DNA of 39,846 nucleotides, taken from positions 1-39,846 of the forward strand of contig CANQYL010000006.1 of the NCBI GenBank assembly GCA_947628035.1, written 5' to 3'. The DNA comes from an uncultured Akkermansia sp. (GTDB taxonomy: Bacteria > Verrucomicrobiota > Verrucomicrobiia > Verrucomicrobiales > Akkermansiaceae). Positions 32,023 to 39,846 of this stretch are shown piece by piece; positions within the stretch are counted from its first letter, which is position 1, and each line of letters opens with the position of its first letter. The notes beneath the pieces were generated by a model. That model did no database searches and had not been told where the DNA came from. It saw only the letters and a list, made by a program, of their open reading frames with translations. The position numbers and the translations under genes were made by a program.

Positions 32023-33198
32023 ATGGATTGGAACAACTCTCTCTCCCGCCAAGTCGCTGATCTCCCACGCTCCGGTATCCGTGAATTCTTCGATCTCGTC
32101 ATCGGCAGCAGAGGCATCATCTCCCTCGGCGTCGGCGAGCCGGACTTTGTCACCCCATGGAACATCCGCGAAGCCGCCATCTTCTCCCTCGAAAAAGGCC
32201 ACACGACCTACACGAGCAACTACGGACTGGAGAGTTTGCGGCGCGCCATCGCTGTCTATGTACAGGAGTTTTTCCACGTGGAGTATGATCCGCTCTGCGA
32301 GATCCTGCCGACGGTCGGAGTGAGTCAGGCGATCGACTTGGCGCTGCGCTGCTTGCTCAATCCGGGCGACGAAGTGCTCTACCACGAGCCGGGCTACGTG
32401 AGCTATGCGCCGACGGTGGCGCTCACCTACGCCGTGGCGCGACCGGTGGAGACGAGTATTGATGACCTCTTTGCTCTCTCACCGGAGAAATTGGAGGCAG
32501 CCATTACCCCCAAGACCAAGGTACTCATGCTGAATTTCCCGACCAATCCGACCGGATCCATCGCGCCGCGCGAGACTCTGGAAAAAATTGCCGAGATCTG
32601 TAAGAAGCACGACATCTTCGTACTCACGGACGAAATTTACTCAGAGCTGCGCTACGATGGGATACCTCACACCAGCATTGCTTCGCTACCCGGCATGAAG
32701 GAGCGCACGCTCCTGCTGCACGGCTTCTCCAAGGCCTTTGCCATGACCGGTATGCGCCTCGGCTATGCCTGTGGGCCGCGTGAGCTCATCGACATGATGG
32801 TCAAGATCCATTCCTACACCATGATCTGCCCCTCCATCACCAGCCAGGAAGCAGGCATCGAGGCCCTGCAGCACGGTCGCCAGGCGATGGAGGAGATGCG
32901 CGATAGCTACCATGTCCGCCGCGACTATATCGTCGGTCGCTTCAACGACATGGGGATGGACTGCCACCTGCCCGGCGGCGCCTTCTACACCTTCCCCAGC
33001 GTCAAGAGGTTCGGACTGAGTTCCCGAGAGTTCTCGCTCCGCCTGCTCAAGGAAGAAAAGGTCGCTGCCGTCCCGGGGACGGCGTTCGGAGTCTGCGGTG
33101 AGGGCTACCTGCGGTGCTGCTACGCGACAAATTACGATCTCCTAGAGCAAGCCTGTGACAAAATGGCTCGTTTCTGCGACCATCTCATTGCCCCATAA
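32023..33198 (+). CDS. Class I/II PLP-dependent aminotransferase
   Basis: Fold-type I aminotransferase of 391 residues, close to aspartate/aromatic aminotransferases of the AAT-I family. Landmarks are ISLGVGEPDFVTPWNIREAA, YTSNYGLESLRRAIA, PTVGVSQAIDLALRCLLNPGD, LNFPTNPTG, VLTDEIYSELRYDG, and the PLP-binding Lys237 in HGFSKAFAMTGMRLGY, then CLPGGAFY-like HLPGGAFYTFP. Substrate is not determined. It is co-transcribed with the upstream Lrp-type regulator, which may be its specific sensor. Confidence 0.92.
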   Translation: MDWNNSLSRQVADLPRSGIREFFDLVIGSRGIISLGVGEPDFVTPWNIREAAIFSLEKGHTTYTSNYGLESLRRAIAVYVQEFFHVEYDPLCEILPTVGVSQAIDLALRCLLNPGDEVLYHEPGYVSYAPTVALTYAVARPVETSIDDLFALSPEKLEAAITPKTKVLMLNFPTNPTGSIAPRETLEKIAEICKKHDIFVLTDEIYSELRYDGIPHTSIASLPGMKERTLLLHGFSKAFAMTGMRLGYACGPRELIDMMVKIHSYTMICPSITSQEAGIEALQHGRQAMEEMRDSYHVRRDYIVGRFNDMGMDCHLPGGAFYTFPSVKRFGLSSREFSLRLLKEEKVAAVPGTAFGVCGEGYLRCCYATNYDLLEQACDKMARFCDHLIAP

Positions 33199-33230
33199 TT
33201 TCCCCAACGCAATTCCCTCTCTTTTCAACT

Positions 33231-33821
33231 ATGGATTGGATCACTCTTGCCATCGCCTTGTGTACAGGCATTTCGTTGTCAGCCGCTTGCGGCTTTCGCG
33301 TTTTTGTGCCTCTGCTCGCAGTGTCGGCAGCGGTGCGGTACCTCAACGTGCCGGTCAATGACACCCTTGCGTGGGTGGGTTCCGATGCGGCATTTGTCTG
33401 CCTCCTGGCAGCCACAGTTGTCGAAGTCCTCGCTTATTACATCCCGTTCGTGGACCATCTTCTGGATACGGTGAGCGCACCGCTTGCCCTCGCTGCAGGT
33501 GCGATCATAACCGCCGGTCTTCTCCCGGAAATGCCGGACTACGCTCAGTGGGGCATCGGTATCATCGCCGGAGCAGGAGCAGCCGGCGCCGTGCAAGCCG
33601 GTACCACAGCTCTCCGCGCCACCAGCACCGTGAGCACCGGCGGACTCGGCAACTGGGTCGTCACTACGGTCGAGAATATCCTCTCCCTGCTCGGTTCCAT
33701 CCTGGCTATCCTGCTCCCTGTGGTAGCCATCCTCGGGGTGTTGTTACTTGCCCTCATGGTGGGACTCATCATCCGACGAGTTCGTCGTCATCGACACGCC
33801 ACGAGTACTCCCGCGCCCTAA
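33231..33821 (+). CDS. DUF4126 membrane protein
   Basis: Integral membrane protein of 196 residues matching the DUF4126 pattern: LAIALCTGISLSAACGFRVF, a strongly conserved-looking opening, then LAYYIPFVDHLLDTVSAPLA, AAGAIITAGLLPE, IGIIAGAGAAGAVQAGTTAL, and a C-terminal helix VAILGVLLLALMVGLIIRRV followed by a basic tail. About four to five helices are predicted by eye. Function is unknown. It sits in the middle of the aminotransferase-nucleotidyltransferase operon with short gaps (32 bp and 16 bp). Confidence 0.82.
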   Translation: MDWITLAIALCTGISLSAACGFRVFVPLLAVSAAVRYLNVPVNDTLAWVGSDAAFVCLLAATVVEVLAYYIPFVDHLLDTVSAPLALAAGAIITAGLLPEMPDYAQWGIGIIAGAGAAGAVQAGTTALRATSTVSTGGLGNWVVTTVENILSLLGSILAILLPVVAILGVLLLALMVGLIIRRVRRHRHATSTPAP

Positions 33822-33837
33822 CCCCTTTCGCTGAATC

Positions 33838-34734
33838 ATGCAGGCTTTCATTCTCGGCGCCGGTCTCGGTACTCGCTTGGCTCCCCTCTCTTCCATCGTA
33901 CCTAAGCCCCTCCTTCCCGTTTTTCAAAAGCCGTTGATCCAGCACATGATGGATCATTTCATCCGCGCCGGAGTTCAGGAATTCATTGTCAACACTTCCC
34001 ACCTAGAGCTCATGTGGGAACGCGCCTTTCCCTTCCCCGATCCGCAATACCGCGGGGTCCCGGTAACTCTCAGCCACGAGGAAGAGCCTCTGGATTCCGG
34101 CGGCGGTCTGCGCAAGATCATGCCGCTTGTCCACCCGGATGAACCGCTCCTGGTTCACAATGGCGACATCTACATGGACTTCCCTATTCAGGAGCTCCTC
34201 CACGAGCATCGACGCCGAGGCAACATGGTCACTCTCGCTTTGCGCAGCGTTGACGGCAAACGCAATGTCGGCTTTGATCCTTCCTCCGGTCGTGTCACCG
34301 ATATGCGCCACGCACTCGGTGCCGATCCCGGTTCCTACCAATTTGCCGGCACCTACGTCATGCAGCCGGAACTTGCCGAACTCTTTCCCGATCTTTCTCC
34401 GGAAACTCCTTTTTCTATCGTCCCTATCTGGTTGGAAATCATCAAGCAAGGGAAAGTAGGAGGCGTTGTCGCCGATTGGCCGACTTGGCACGAGATGGGC
34501 ACCCCGAAGGACTATCTGGACGCGGTACTCTCCATGAACTCCCGGGAGCGCATCCACCCGACCGCTATCTTGTCCCCTGCCGCCGATCTCAGCGAGGATT
34601 GCGTGGTTGGCAAGGATGCCGTCATCCCGGACGGCTGCACCCTCACGGATTGCATCGTCTGGCCACGCACGCATGTAGCCCCCGGGGTGTACAATCGTTG
34701 CGTGCTCACGCCTCGGCTCAATGTGCCGTGTTAA
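33838..34734 (+). CDS. Sugar-phosphate nucleotidyltransferase
   Basis: NDP-sugar pyrophosphorylase of 298 residues, resembling MurU, RmlA and mannose-1-phosphate guanylyltransferases. The N-terminal signature is GAGLGTRLAPLSSIVPKPLL, followed by NTSHLE, EEPLDSGGGLRKI, and the metal-binding VHNGDIYMDFP (Asp near residue 108). FAGTYVMQPEL and WHEMGTPKDYLDA match the family, and the C-terminus has a short left-handed beta-helix (SPAADLSEDCVVGKDAVIPD). The base and sugar are not determined. It closes the operon that began with the Lrp-type regulator. Confidence 0.88.
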   Translation: MQAFILGAGLGTRLAPLSSIVPKPLLPVFQKPLIQHMMDHFIRAGVQEFIVNTSHLELMWERAFPFPDPQYRGVPVTLSHEEEPLDSGGGLRKIMPLVHPDEPLLVHNGDIYMDFPIQELLHEHRRRGNMVTLALRSVDGKRNVGFDPSSGRVTDMRHALGADPGSYQFAGTYVMQPELAELFPDLSPETPFSIVPIWLEIIKQGKVGGVVADWPTWHEMGTPKDYLDAVLSMNSRERIHPTAILSPAADLSEDCVVGKDAVIPDGCTLTDCIVWPRTHVAPGVYNRCVLTPRLNVPC

Positions 34735-34746
34735 GGAAAGGCTTGT

Positions 34747-34793
34747 GTGAAGGGAAGTTCCTTACGGATGCTGCAACATCCTGCCCCCTTCAC
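34747..34793. terminator. Nested inverted repeat between convergent genes
   Basis: GTGAAGGG (34747-34754) pairs with CCCTTCAC (34786-34793), and GGATG/CATCC form an inner stem. It lies between the convergent nucleotidyltransferase and ogt genes, overlapping the ogt stop. No U-tract is present, so terminator function is only possible. Confidence 0.35.
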
Positions 34794-35329
34794 TTCTTGG
34801 AGCGGCTCCGGGCATTTGCCACGTCAAAGGGAAGAAAAGACCCTTCGAGGCTCAGGAGAAACCGTTTGCGTTCGAGTCCACCGGCGTAACCGGTCAGCGA
34901 GCCATTGGTGCCAAGCACGCGATGGCAGGGAATGAAGATGATCATGGGATTGTGGGCTACCGCGTTGCCCACCGAACGCGGCGAAGCCATGATTCCTCGG
35001 GCGTGGAGCTGCTTGCAGATATCGCCGTAGCTGGCAGTCGAGCCGTACGGGATACGACACACCTGCTCCAAGATGTTGCGTCGAGCCGGCGTACAGAGGG
35101 GACGCAATTTCGGTCGTTCAGCCCCGTCTATTTTGGCAAAATAGCACCGCAGCCACTCGCGAGCCTGCTCCAGCGGGGGAACGATGCGACGTTTGTGCGG
35201 CGGGAAGATGAGTCCCTCCTTGTAATTAGCCTGTCCCTCAATCCAAGCTCCGCGCAGTGCCTCCTCATCGCTCACGAGGTAGATTTCCCCCAGCGGAGAT
35301 TTAAAGGTGGCTGAATAGAACTCACTCAT
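34790..35329 (-). CDS. ogt: Methylated-DNA--protein-cysteine methyltransferase
   Basis: Repairs O6-methylguanine by moving the methyl group to its own cysteine. It has 179 residues. The C-terminal active-site domain carries IPYGSTASYGDICKQL (helix-turn-helix part), RSVGNAVAHNPM and the acceptor Cys135 in FIPCHRVLGTNG, followed by GYAGGLERKRFLL. The N-terminal domain is the usual RNase H-like fold. It starts 6 bp after leuS on the same strand and probably shares its promoter. Confidence 0.93.
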   Translation of the reverse strand: MSEFYSATFKSPLGEIYLVSDEEALRGAWIEGQANYKEGLIFPPHKRRIVPPLEQAREWLRCYFAKIDGAERPKLRPLCTPARRNILEQVCRIPYGSTASYGDICKQLHARGIMASPRSVGNAVAHNPMIIFIPCHRVLGTNGSLTGYAGGLERKRFLLSLEGSFLPFDVANARSRSKK

Positions 35330-35335
35330 AGTATG

Positions 35336-37912
35336 TTAGGAAGCAACGATGTTGACGAGACGTCCCGGAACCACAATCACTTTCCGTACGGTTTTTCCAT
35401 CCGTAAATTCCTTGATGCGCGCACTGGCGAGGGCGGCCTGCTCCAATTCTTCCTTGGAGGCATCTGCCGCCATTTGGAGCTTGTCGCGCAGCTTGCCGTT
35501 CACTTGTACGACTATTTCACGCGTGTTCTCGACGAGCAGTTCCTCGCTGTAGCTTGGCCAGGGCTGGAGAGCCAACTGGGCGGTCGGAAGCGCCGGGAAT
35601 GAAACACAGAGGCGACTGTAAAGTTCCTCCGTGATGTGCGGGGCAAAGGGGTTGAGGATGTGCAGCAAACCTACGTAATCCGACACGCACACGCTTTCGG
35701 CGCTCGTCATGGCGTTCGTGCACTCCATCATCTTGGAGATGGCCGTATTGAAACTCATGGTCTCAATATCCTCGGTCACCTTTTTGATGGAACGGTGCAG
35801 TTCCTTGCGAGCGGGCGTGGCGCCCAGATCCTGCTCCGTGAGTTTGGCGGACACTTCCCAAGCGCCTTCCTGATTCTCCACCATGCCGATACGCCAGACG
35901 CGCGCGAGGAATCGACTGATGCCCTCTACTCCCTTCGTGGCCCATGGTTTCACTTCCTTGAGCGGTCCCATGAACATCTCGTAGAGGCGGATGGCATCTG
36001 CTCCGTACTCGCGTACAATGTCGTCCGGATTCACGACGTTGCCACGGCTCTTGCTCATCTTCTGCCCGTCCTCACCGAGGATGAGTCCTTGATTGACCAG
36101 TTTGTTGAAGGGTTCATTGGTGGAGACGAGACCGTAATCGAAAAGGACCTTGTGCCAGAAACGCGCATAAAGCAGGTGGAGTACGGCGTGTTCCGTACCG
36201 CCTACGTAGAGGTCAACCCCACCCGGGTTCCCGGAGGAGCCCATCCAGTACTTCTCCACCTCCGGGGAAACGAACGCTTCGTCATTGTGCGGATCGAGGT
36301 AGCGCAGGTAATACCAACAGGAGCCCGCCCACTGCGGCATCGTGTTGGTCTCACGTGTGTAGCGCTCAGAATAGTGGATCCAATTCTGCGCCTTCACCAA
36401 CGGACCTCGAGGGTCACCGCTGGGCTTAAAGTCTTCCATCTCAGGCTGCAAAAGCGGCAGCTCACTCTCCGGCAGTGCCTCGTGCAGCCCGGTCTCCTTG
36501 TCCCACAGAATGGGGAAAGGCTCACCCCAATAACGCTGCCGGCTGAAGAGCCAGTCACGCAGCTTGTAGTTCACCTTGCCGCAACCGTGTCCCTCCTTCT
36601 CCAACCACTCGATCATGGCAGCTTTGGCCTGCGTGACGGTGAGTCCGTTAAGGTGCTGGGAATTGACCATGACGCCCTCATAACCGCAGAAGTCCTGCCA
36701 AGGGGTGGCAGGATCATCCGGCTGCACAACCTGGATGATGGGCAATCCAAACTTGGTGGCAAACTCAAAATCGCGTTCATCGTGCGCCGGCACCGCCATG
36801 ATGGCGCCCGTGCCATAGCCGGTGAGCACATAATCCGCAATCCAGATGGGGATTTGCTCGCCGTTCACCGGGTTCACGGCATAGGCTCCGGTAAAGACCC
36901 CGGTCTTTTCTTTGGAGAGATCGGTGCGTTCAAGGTCACTCTTCTCGGCGCACACCTTCTTGTAGGCATCCACGACCTCCTTCTGCTCCGGCGTCGTGAT
37001 GGCATCCACGAGTTCATGCTCCGGAGAAAGTACCATGTAGGTAGCGCCAAAGAGGGTGTCCGGGCGGGTGGTGTAAACGGTGATGACGTGCGAACCGCAG
37101 GTAAAGCGAACCTCAGCGCCGGTGGAGCGACCGATCCAGTTGCGCTGCAGCAGCTTGATGCTCTCCGGCCAATCCAAGGGCTCCAGCTCATCAATGAGTC
37201 GCTCGGCGTAAGCCGTGATCCGCAGCATCCACTGACGCAACTTGCGCCGCTCGATGGTAAATCCCTTGCTCCTCCATTCCTCCGCCTCTTCATTCGCCAA
37301 CACTGTCCCCATGTCCGGCGACCAATTGACCAATCCCTCGGCAACGTATGCAAGACGGACGGAGTCGATCTGTTCGCGCGTCCACCCTTTCTCGACGAGT
37401 TCACTGACAGGTCGCGCTTTTTTGAGTTCGGTGTTGTAATAGGAGTTGTAGAGACGCAGGAAGATCCATTGGGTCCAACGCACGTAATGAGGATCAGTCG
37501 TGGCGATCTCGCGCTCCCAGTCGTAGGAGAAACCGAGCATCTTGAGCTGACGACGGAAGGTGTCGATGTTGGCAGCCGTGGTCACGGCGGGATGCTGCCC
37601 CGTCTTGATGGCGTACTGCTCAGCAGGCAACCCAAAGGAATCCCACCCCATCGGGTGCAGGACATTGTACCCCACCCGCCGTGAATAGCGGCTCACGATG
37701 TCAGTAGCAGTGTAGCCCTCCGGGTGCCCCACGTGCAATCCCGCCCCACTTGGGTAGGGAAACATATCCAAAATGTAACGCTTCGGTCTTGTAGCATCAA
37801 AACCCGGCTCCCCCGGATTGCCCACGTGAAAGGTTTTCTCCTCGTCCCAGCGTTTCTGCCAGGCGGGCTCAAATTCATCAAACGGATACGGTTTCTTGCG
37901 GTCTGCCGTCAT
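35336..37912 (-). CDS. leuS: Leucyl-tRNA synthetase
   Basis: Class Ia aminoacyl-tRNA synthetase charging tRNA-Leu. From the ATG at 37912 it has 858 residues, matching the family. Landmarks are [16 protein letters not shown], the HIGH-type [13 protein letters not shown], the editing domain with [19 protein letters not shown], the [16 protein letters not shown] [15 protein letters not shown], and the KMSKS loop in [16 protein letters not shown]. The C-terminal anticodon-binding and tail domains end [16 protein letters not shown] longer frame reaches 38038 but lies upstream of a TTGCTT-17-TATAGT promoter, so it is rejected. The start codon is 7 bp from the -10. Confidence 0.97.
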   Translation of the reverse strand: MTADRKKPYPFDEFEPAWQKRWDEEKTFHVGNPGEPGFDATRPKRYILDMFPYPSGAGLHVGHPEGYTATDIVSRYSRRVGYNVLHPMGWDSFGLPAEQYAIKTGQHPAVTTAANIDTFRRQLKMLGFSYDWEREIATTDPHYVRWTQWIFLRLYNSYYNTELKKARPVSELVEKGWTREQIDSVRLAYVAEGLVNWSPDMGTVLANEEAEEWRSKGFTIERRKLRQWMLRITAYAERLIDELEPLDWPESIKLLQRNWIGRSTGAEVRFTCGSHVITVYTTRPDTLFGATYMVLSPEHELVDAITTPEQKEVVDAYKKVCAEKSDLERTDLSKEKTGVFTGAYAVNPVNGEQIPIWIADYVLTGYGTGAIMAVPAHDERDFEFATKFGLPIIQVVQPDDPATPWQDFCGYEGVMVNSQHLNGLTVTQAKAAMIEWLEKEGHGCGKVNYKLRDWLFSRQRYWGEPFPILWDKETGLHEALPESELPLLQPEMEDFKPSGDPRGPLVKAQNWIHYSERYTRETNTMPQWAGSCWYYLRYLDPHNDEAFVSPEVEKYWMGSSGNPGGVDLYVGGTEHAVLHLLYARFWHKVLFDYGLVSTNEPFNKLVNQGLILGEDGQKMSKSRGNVVNPDDIVREYGADAIRLYEMFMGPLKEVKPWATKGVEGISRFLARVWRIGMVENQEGAWEVSAKLTEQDLGATPARKELHRSIKKVTEDIETMSFNTAISKMMECTNAMTSAESVCVSDYVGLLHILNPFAPHITEELYSRLCVSFPALPTAQLALQPWPSYSEELLVENTREIVVQVNGKLRDKLQMAADASKEELEQAALASARIKEFTDGKTVRKVIVVPGRLVNIVAS

Positions 37913-37919
37913 GCGCGTG

Positions 37920-37948
37920 ACTATACGCCATTCCCTACCTAAAAGCAA
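37920..37948 (-). promoter_or_regulatory. Promoter of leuS-ogt
   Basis: TTGCTT (37943-37948), 17-bp spacer, TATAGT (37920-37925), 7 bp before the leuS ATG. It decides the start. Confidence 0.65.
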
Positions 37949-38346
37949 GTCTTTTGCGAGCTCTCGTTCATACGCATTCGGACAAAAATGAGCACACGAA
38001 AAAAGAAAAACAGGGTAAGCAAATGTTCGCCCGGACAAAAATACTGTACTGAAACATTTGTATCCTAATCACAGACAAATCATAAGAATAGCGAGATACG
38101 GTCACAAATCACACGTATCCCATAAAATTTTCTCCGGACTCATTCAAGCTCCCCATGCCTCCCATAAACGATTTAGGCAAAGTCAGTAAGATGGCATAGT
38201 ATACCAACAAACCTTTCTAACTAATATCCCGCGTTGCTTAAAAATTCCGCTGCGCCTCTCCGCGCGAAGCGCGCGAACTTTCCAAATCGTAATCGTAAAT
38301 AGGCAAACGCATTTCCTAATGCGTTTGCCCCGGGGTCGGGGAGAAA
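37949..38346. repeat. Repeat-rich gap between leuS and the thioredoxin gene
   Basis: No gene seen. GGACAAAAATGAGCACACG (37980) and GGACAAAAATACTGTACTG (38033) match the pair at 28938/28990, and the similarity runs on into CCCATAAAATTTTCTCCGG (38119) and GGCAAAGTCAG (38172), as in the 29 kb gap. CGCGCGAAGCGCGCG, ATCGTAA heptamers and the GGCAAACGCATT hairpin (38302-38329) follow. Confidence 0.75.
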
Positions 38347-38862
38347 TTATATCTCTGCGATGATCTCCTTCCAATCCATGATGATGGAGCCGTGTCCGGA
38401 CTTAATGACGGAGCCATCCGGTCTTACAAAGGTGGCGTGGGGGATGCCGGGTGCATCGACGTAGCCGGGGAGTTTGGAACCTTTTTCTCTCATGATGCCG
38501 GGGAACTTGGCACGGAAATCCTTGAGGTAATTTTTGGCATCAGCTTCCGTCTTGTCGCACCCGAGCAAGATAATCTCACCGCCTGCCTTCTTAATTTTCT
38601 TGTATTCTTTGGCTATATTGGGCATCTCCGCACGGCAAGGACCGCACCAACTGGCAGACTGCAGGTAAATGTAAAATTGAGCTCCTTTTTTCGGCTTCGC
38701 GTTAAAGGTCTTGATCTTCCCCAGAGCTTCTCCGACCAAGGACTTGGTTTCCGATTGTTCCGTCTTCGCGCCCGAATCCTCCTCCGGCCCGGCGTAGAGA
38801 CAGGGAGCGACCAAGCCCATCATAACGATTCCCATCAGGGTTGTGCCTATCAGCTTCTTCAT
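38347..38862 (-). CDS. TlpA-like thioredoxin-fold protein
   Basis: Exported thiol-redox protein of 171 residues. The signal peptide MKKLIGTTLMGIVMMGLVAP with CLYA suggests export to the periplasm, possibly lipid-anchored through Cys21. A polar linker (about 25-45) precedes a thioredoxin fold with the redox motif WCGPC (Cys73, Cys76), the helix RAEMPNIAKEYKKIK, and the cis-Pro motif GIPHATFV. VRPDGSVIKSGHG ends the fold. It could maintain cytochrome or cell-wall enzyme thiols, but no partner gene indicates which. The ATG at 38862 is 7 bp from the -10; an upstream extension to 38988 lies in the neighbouring gene and is rejected. Confidence 0.87.
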   Translation of the reverse strand: MKKLIGTTLMGIVMMGLVAPCLYAGPEEDSGAKTEQSETKSLVGEALGKIKTFNAKPKKGAQFYIYLQSASWCGPCRAEMPNIAKEYKKIKKAGGEIILLGCDKTEADAKNYLKDFRAKFPGIMREKGSKLPGYVDAPGIPHATFVRPDGSVIKSGHGSIIMDWKEIIAEI

Positions 38863-38869
38863 GAGAAAA

Positions 38870-38898
38870 ATCGTATCATTTCCGGGGGCGCCTGACAA
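38870..38898 (-). promoter_or_regulatory. Promoter of the TlpA-like gene
   Basis: TTGTCA (38893-38898), 17-bp spacer, TACGAT (38870-38875), 7 bp before the ATG. Confidence 0.6.
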
Positions 38899-38900
38899 GC

Positions 38901-39698
38901 CTATTTGATGAGCGACTGGAAAAAGAAACGGAGGAGTTCCAATTGGTCCTCTTTGGTGACGAGATAGCCGTCCTTGGGATCGAGCCATTGGAAGGAATGG
39001 ATAGAGGTACGGCGAGAACCGCGAGGCTGCTCCGGAGAGTACGCGGGCAGCCGATCCAGCAATGAGGGGGCGAGAGCCTCAACTATTTCCTGTGTGGTGA
39101 GAGGAGGCATAGCCGGAATAATGGAGGAAATACCCAACGGGATGCAACGCTCCACATCGCCAAGAATGCGGCGGGAAAAATACAACTGGTGATTCTCCAT
39201 GGGAGGAAAGGGAAGTTTTCCTCTCTTCGGTGGGTTCACCAAGGTGTCCATCAACTCATTGAAGCCGGGACTCTCATGAGAGACGATCTCCGGAAGGTGG
39301 ACATTGAGAACCCTGCCGTACTGTCGATTCACCTCGCGGTGCAGGTCGATGCGTCTCTGCACGTAAGGATCCTCGCTGCTCTCAAGAGGCGGCACATTCT
39401 CATCCGCATCCTCCGGTAACATGTCGCACGTGGTGACAAAGACGGTGAACTCCGGTTTGATATCAGCGAGATGCTTGAGCAAACGCTGCGTCTCTCTCTC
39501 GTCCATCTGTTCATCCTTGCGCACGCGGGCGGGTCCATCCGCCAACGCCGGATCCAAGCAGACCAGCATGCGGAAGCTCTTCCCGAAGGTGCGATGAAAA
39601 TCCTCTTTGTCGATGAGGTAGTCAAACTGCCGCCGAGCCGTCCAGTACTTCCCTAGCAAAGTGCTGGCTCCCAAAAATGCTGTCGTTGTGGATGACAT
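38901..39698 (-). CDS. Degenerate SDR/RmlD-like protein of unknown function
   Basis: A 265-residue protein from the ATG at 39698. The opening TTTAFLGASTLLGKYW resembles the first strand and glycine loop of NAD(P)-binding SDR proteins, followed by an internal FTVFVTTCDMLPE strand, RRIDLHREVNRQYGRVLNVH and LPEIV, which recall sugar-nucleotide epimerase relatives. The canonical catalytic YxxxK is not evident and the glycine motif is incomplete, so enzymatic activity is doubtful. The C-terminus (EDQLELLRFFFQSLIK) is helical. It has its own promoter and ends 39 bp before the thioredoxin gene start. Confidence 0.6.
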   Translation of the reverse strand: MSSTTTAFLGASTLLGKYWTARRQFDYLIDKEDFHRTFGKSFRMLVCLDPALADGPARVRKDEQMDERETQRLLKHLADIKPEFTVFVTTCDMLPEDADENVPPLESSEDPYVQRRIDLHREVNRQYGRVLNVHLPEIVSHESPGFNELMDTLVNPPKRGKLPFPPMENHQLYFSRRILGDVERCIPLGISSIIPAMPPLTTQEIVEALAPSLLDRLPAYSPEQPRGSRRTSIHSFQWLDPKDGYLVTKEDQLELLRFFFQSLIK

Positions 39699-39716
39699 GA
39701 GTTCGCTTCTGCCCAT

Positions 39717-39745
39717 ACTCTACCACATCAGCTCGCGCTTGGCAA
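39717..39745 (-). promoter_or_regulatory. Promoter of the SDR-like gene
   Basis: TTGCCA (39740-39745), 17-bp spacer, TAGAGT (39717-39722). The -10 abuts an ATG at 39716, so the downstream ATG at 39698 is the better start. Confidence 0.6.
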
Positions 39746-39846
39746 GTAATCATCCGTCCCAAGAGAAACGACGCATTGCCTCAAAAATAAAGTCACCGAA
39801 GGGACCTCAGAAACGAAGAAAAAGAATTTTCCGAAAGCTTGATGCC
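39746..39846. other. Window end, no gene seen
   Basis: Contains one more CATCCGTCCCAAGAGAAACG module (39752) and AT-rich sequence without an ORF. Confidence 0.5.

Noticed and set aside
35636..37684. 682-codon + strand ORF
   Set aside because: Antisense shadow of leuS; all synthetase motifs are on the - strand.

Overview
The window looks like a chromosomal piece from a Gram-negative bacterium. It carries lpxA (lipid A), a class 2 quinone-type pyrD, a lipoprotein-type NlpC/P60 protein and a periplasmic-type thioredoxin. The core genes are moderately GC-rich and are separated by gaps packed with short palindromic and tandem repeats. A member of the PVC group (Verrucomicrobiota-like) would fit the gene set and the style of the gaps, but no rRNA or other phylogenetic marker is decisive here, so this is a weak inference.

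Region 1 (1-11.66 kb) is an accessory surface-polysaccharide locus on the + strand: a truncated galE, glf (UDP-galactopyranose mutase), a DUF4422+GT8 double glycosyltransferase, an AlgJ/AlgX-like protein and an AlgI-like MBOAT O-acyltransferase. An AT-rich insert follows: a small ORF, a caspase-like (C14) protease with a His81/Cys120 dyad and, after a spacer, a three-helix membrane protein. Then come a second GT8 glycosyltransferase and a winged-helix regulator. Two repeat families (A, about 80 bp; B, about 125 bp) occur twice each in the order A1-[small ORF, caspase]-B1-[membrane protein]-A2-[GT8]-B2-[winged helix], so the protease segment and the GT8 segment have matching flanks. Both families can be read as decayed or tiny protein-coding sequences. 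The caspase plus membrane-protein pair is the best candidate for an undescribed system (possibly defence or cell death), but that function is inference.

Region 2 (11.66-39.85 kb) is core chromosome: pyrD, a ribbon-helix-helix protein, a PAS-PAS-SpoIIE phosphatase, an NlpC/P60 lipoprotein-HTH-xseA operon, tRNA-Glu, queE, a frameshifted acyl-ACP thioesterase, a six-hairpin glycosidase, purB, a hicAB toxin-antitoxin pair, tRNA-Val, lpxA-gph, rlmH behind an SRP RNA gene, thiE-mnmA, an Lrp/AsnC regulator-aminotransferase-DUF4126-nucleotidyltransferase operon, leuS-ogt, a TlpA-like thioredoxin and an SDR-like protein.

Three general features stand out. First, gaps of 250-680 bp are mosaics of recurring modules: the GGCAAACGCATT hairpin, the CAAAAGC hairpin, heptamer arrays built on ATCGTNN, and a perfect 80-bp repeat. 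Second, many promoters fit TTGnnn-16/17-TAnnnT and sit only 6-9 bp upstream of the start codon (lpxA, thiE, hicA, leuS, tlpA-like, asnC, RHH, perhaps queE), which predicts leaderless or near-leaderless mRNAs. Third, a consensus promoter at 24.8 kb on the - strand drives a short unit with two intrinsic terminators and a segment resembling the anti-Shine-Dalgarno tail of 16S rRNA.
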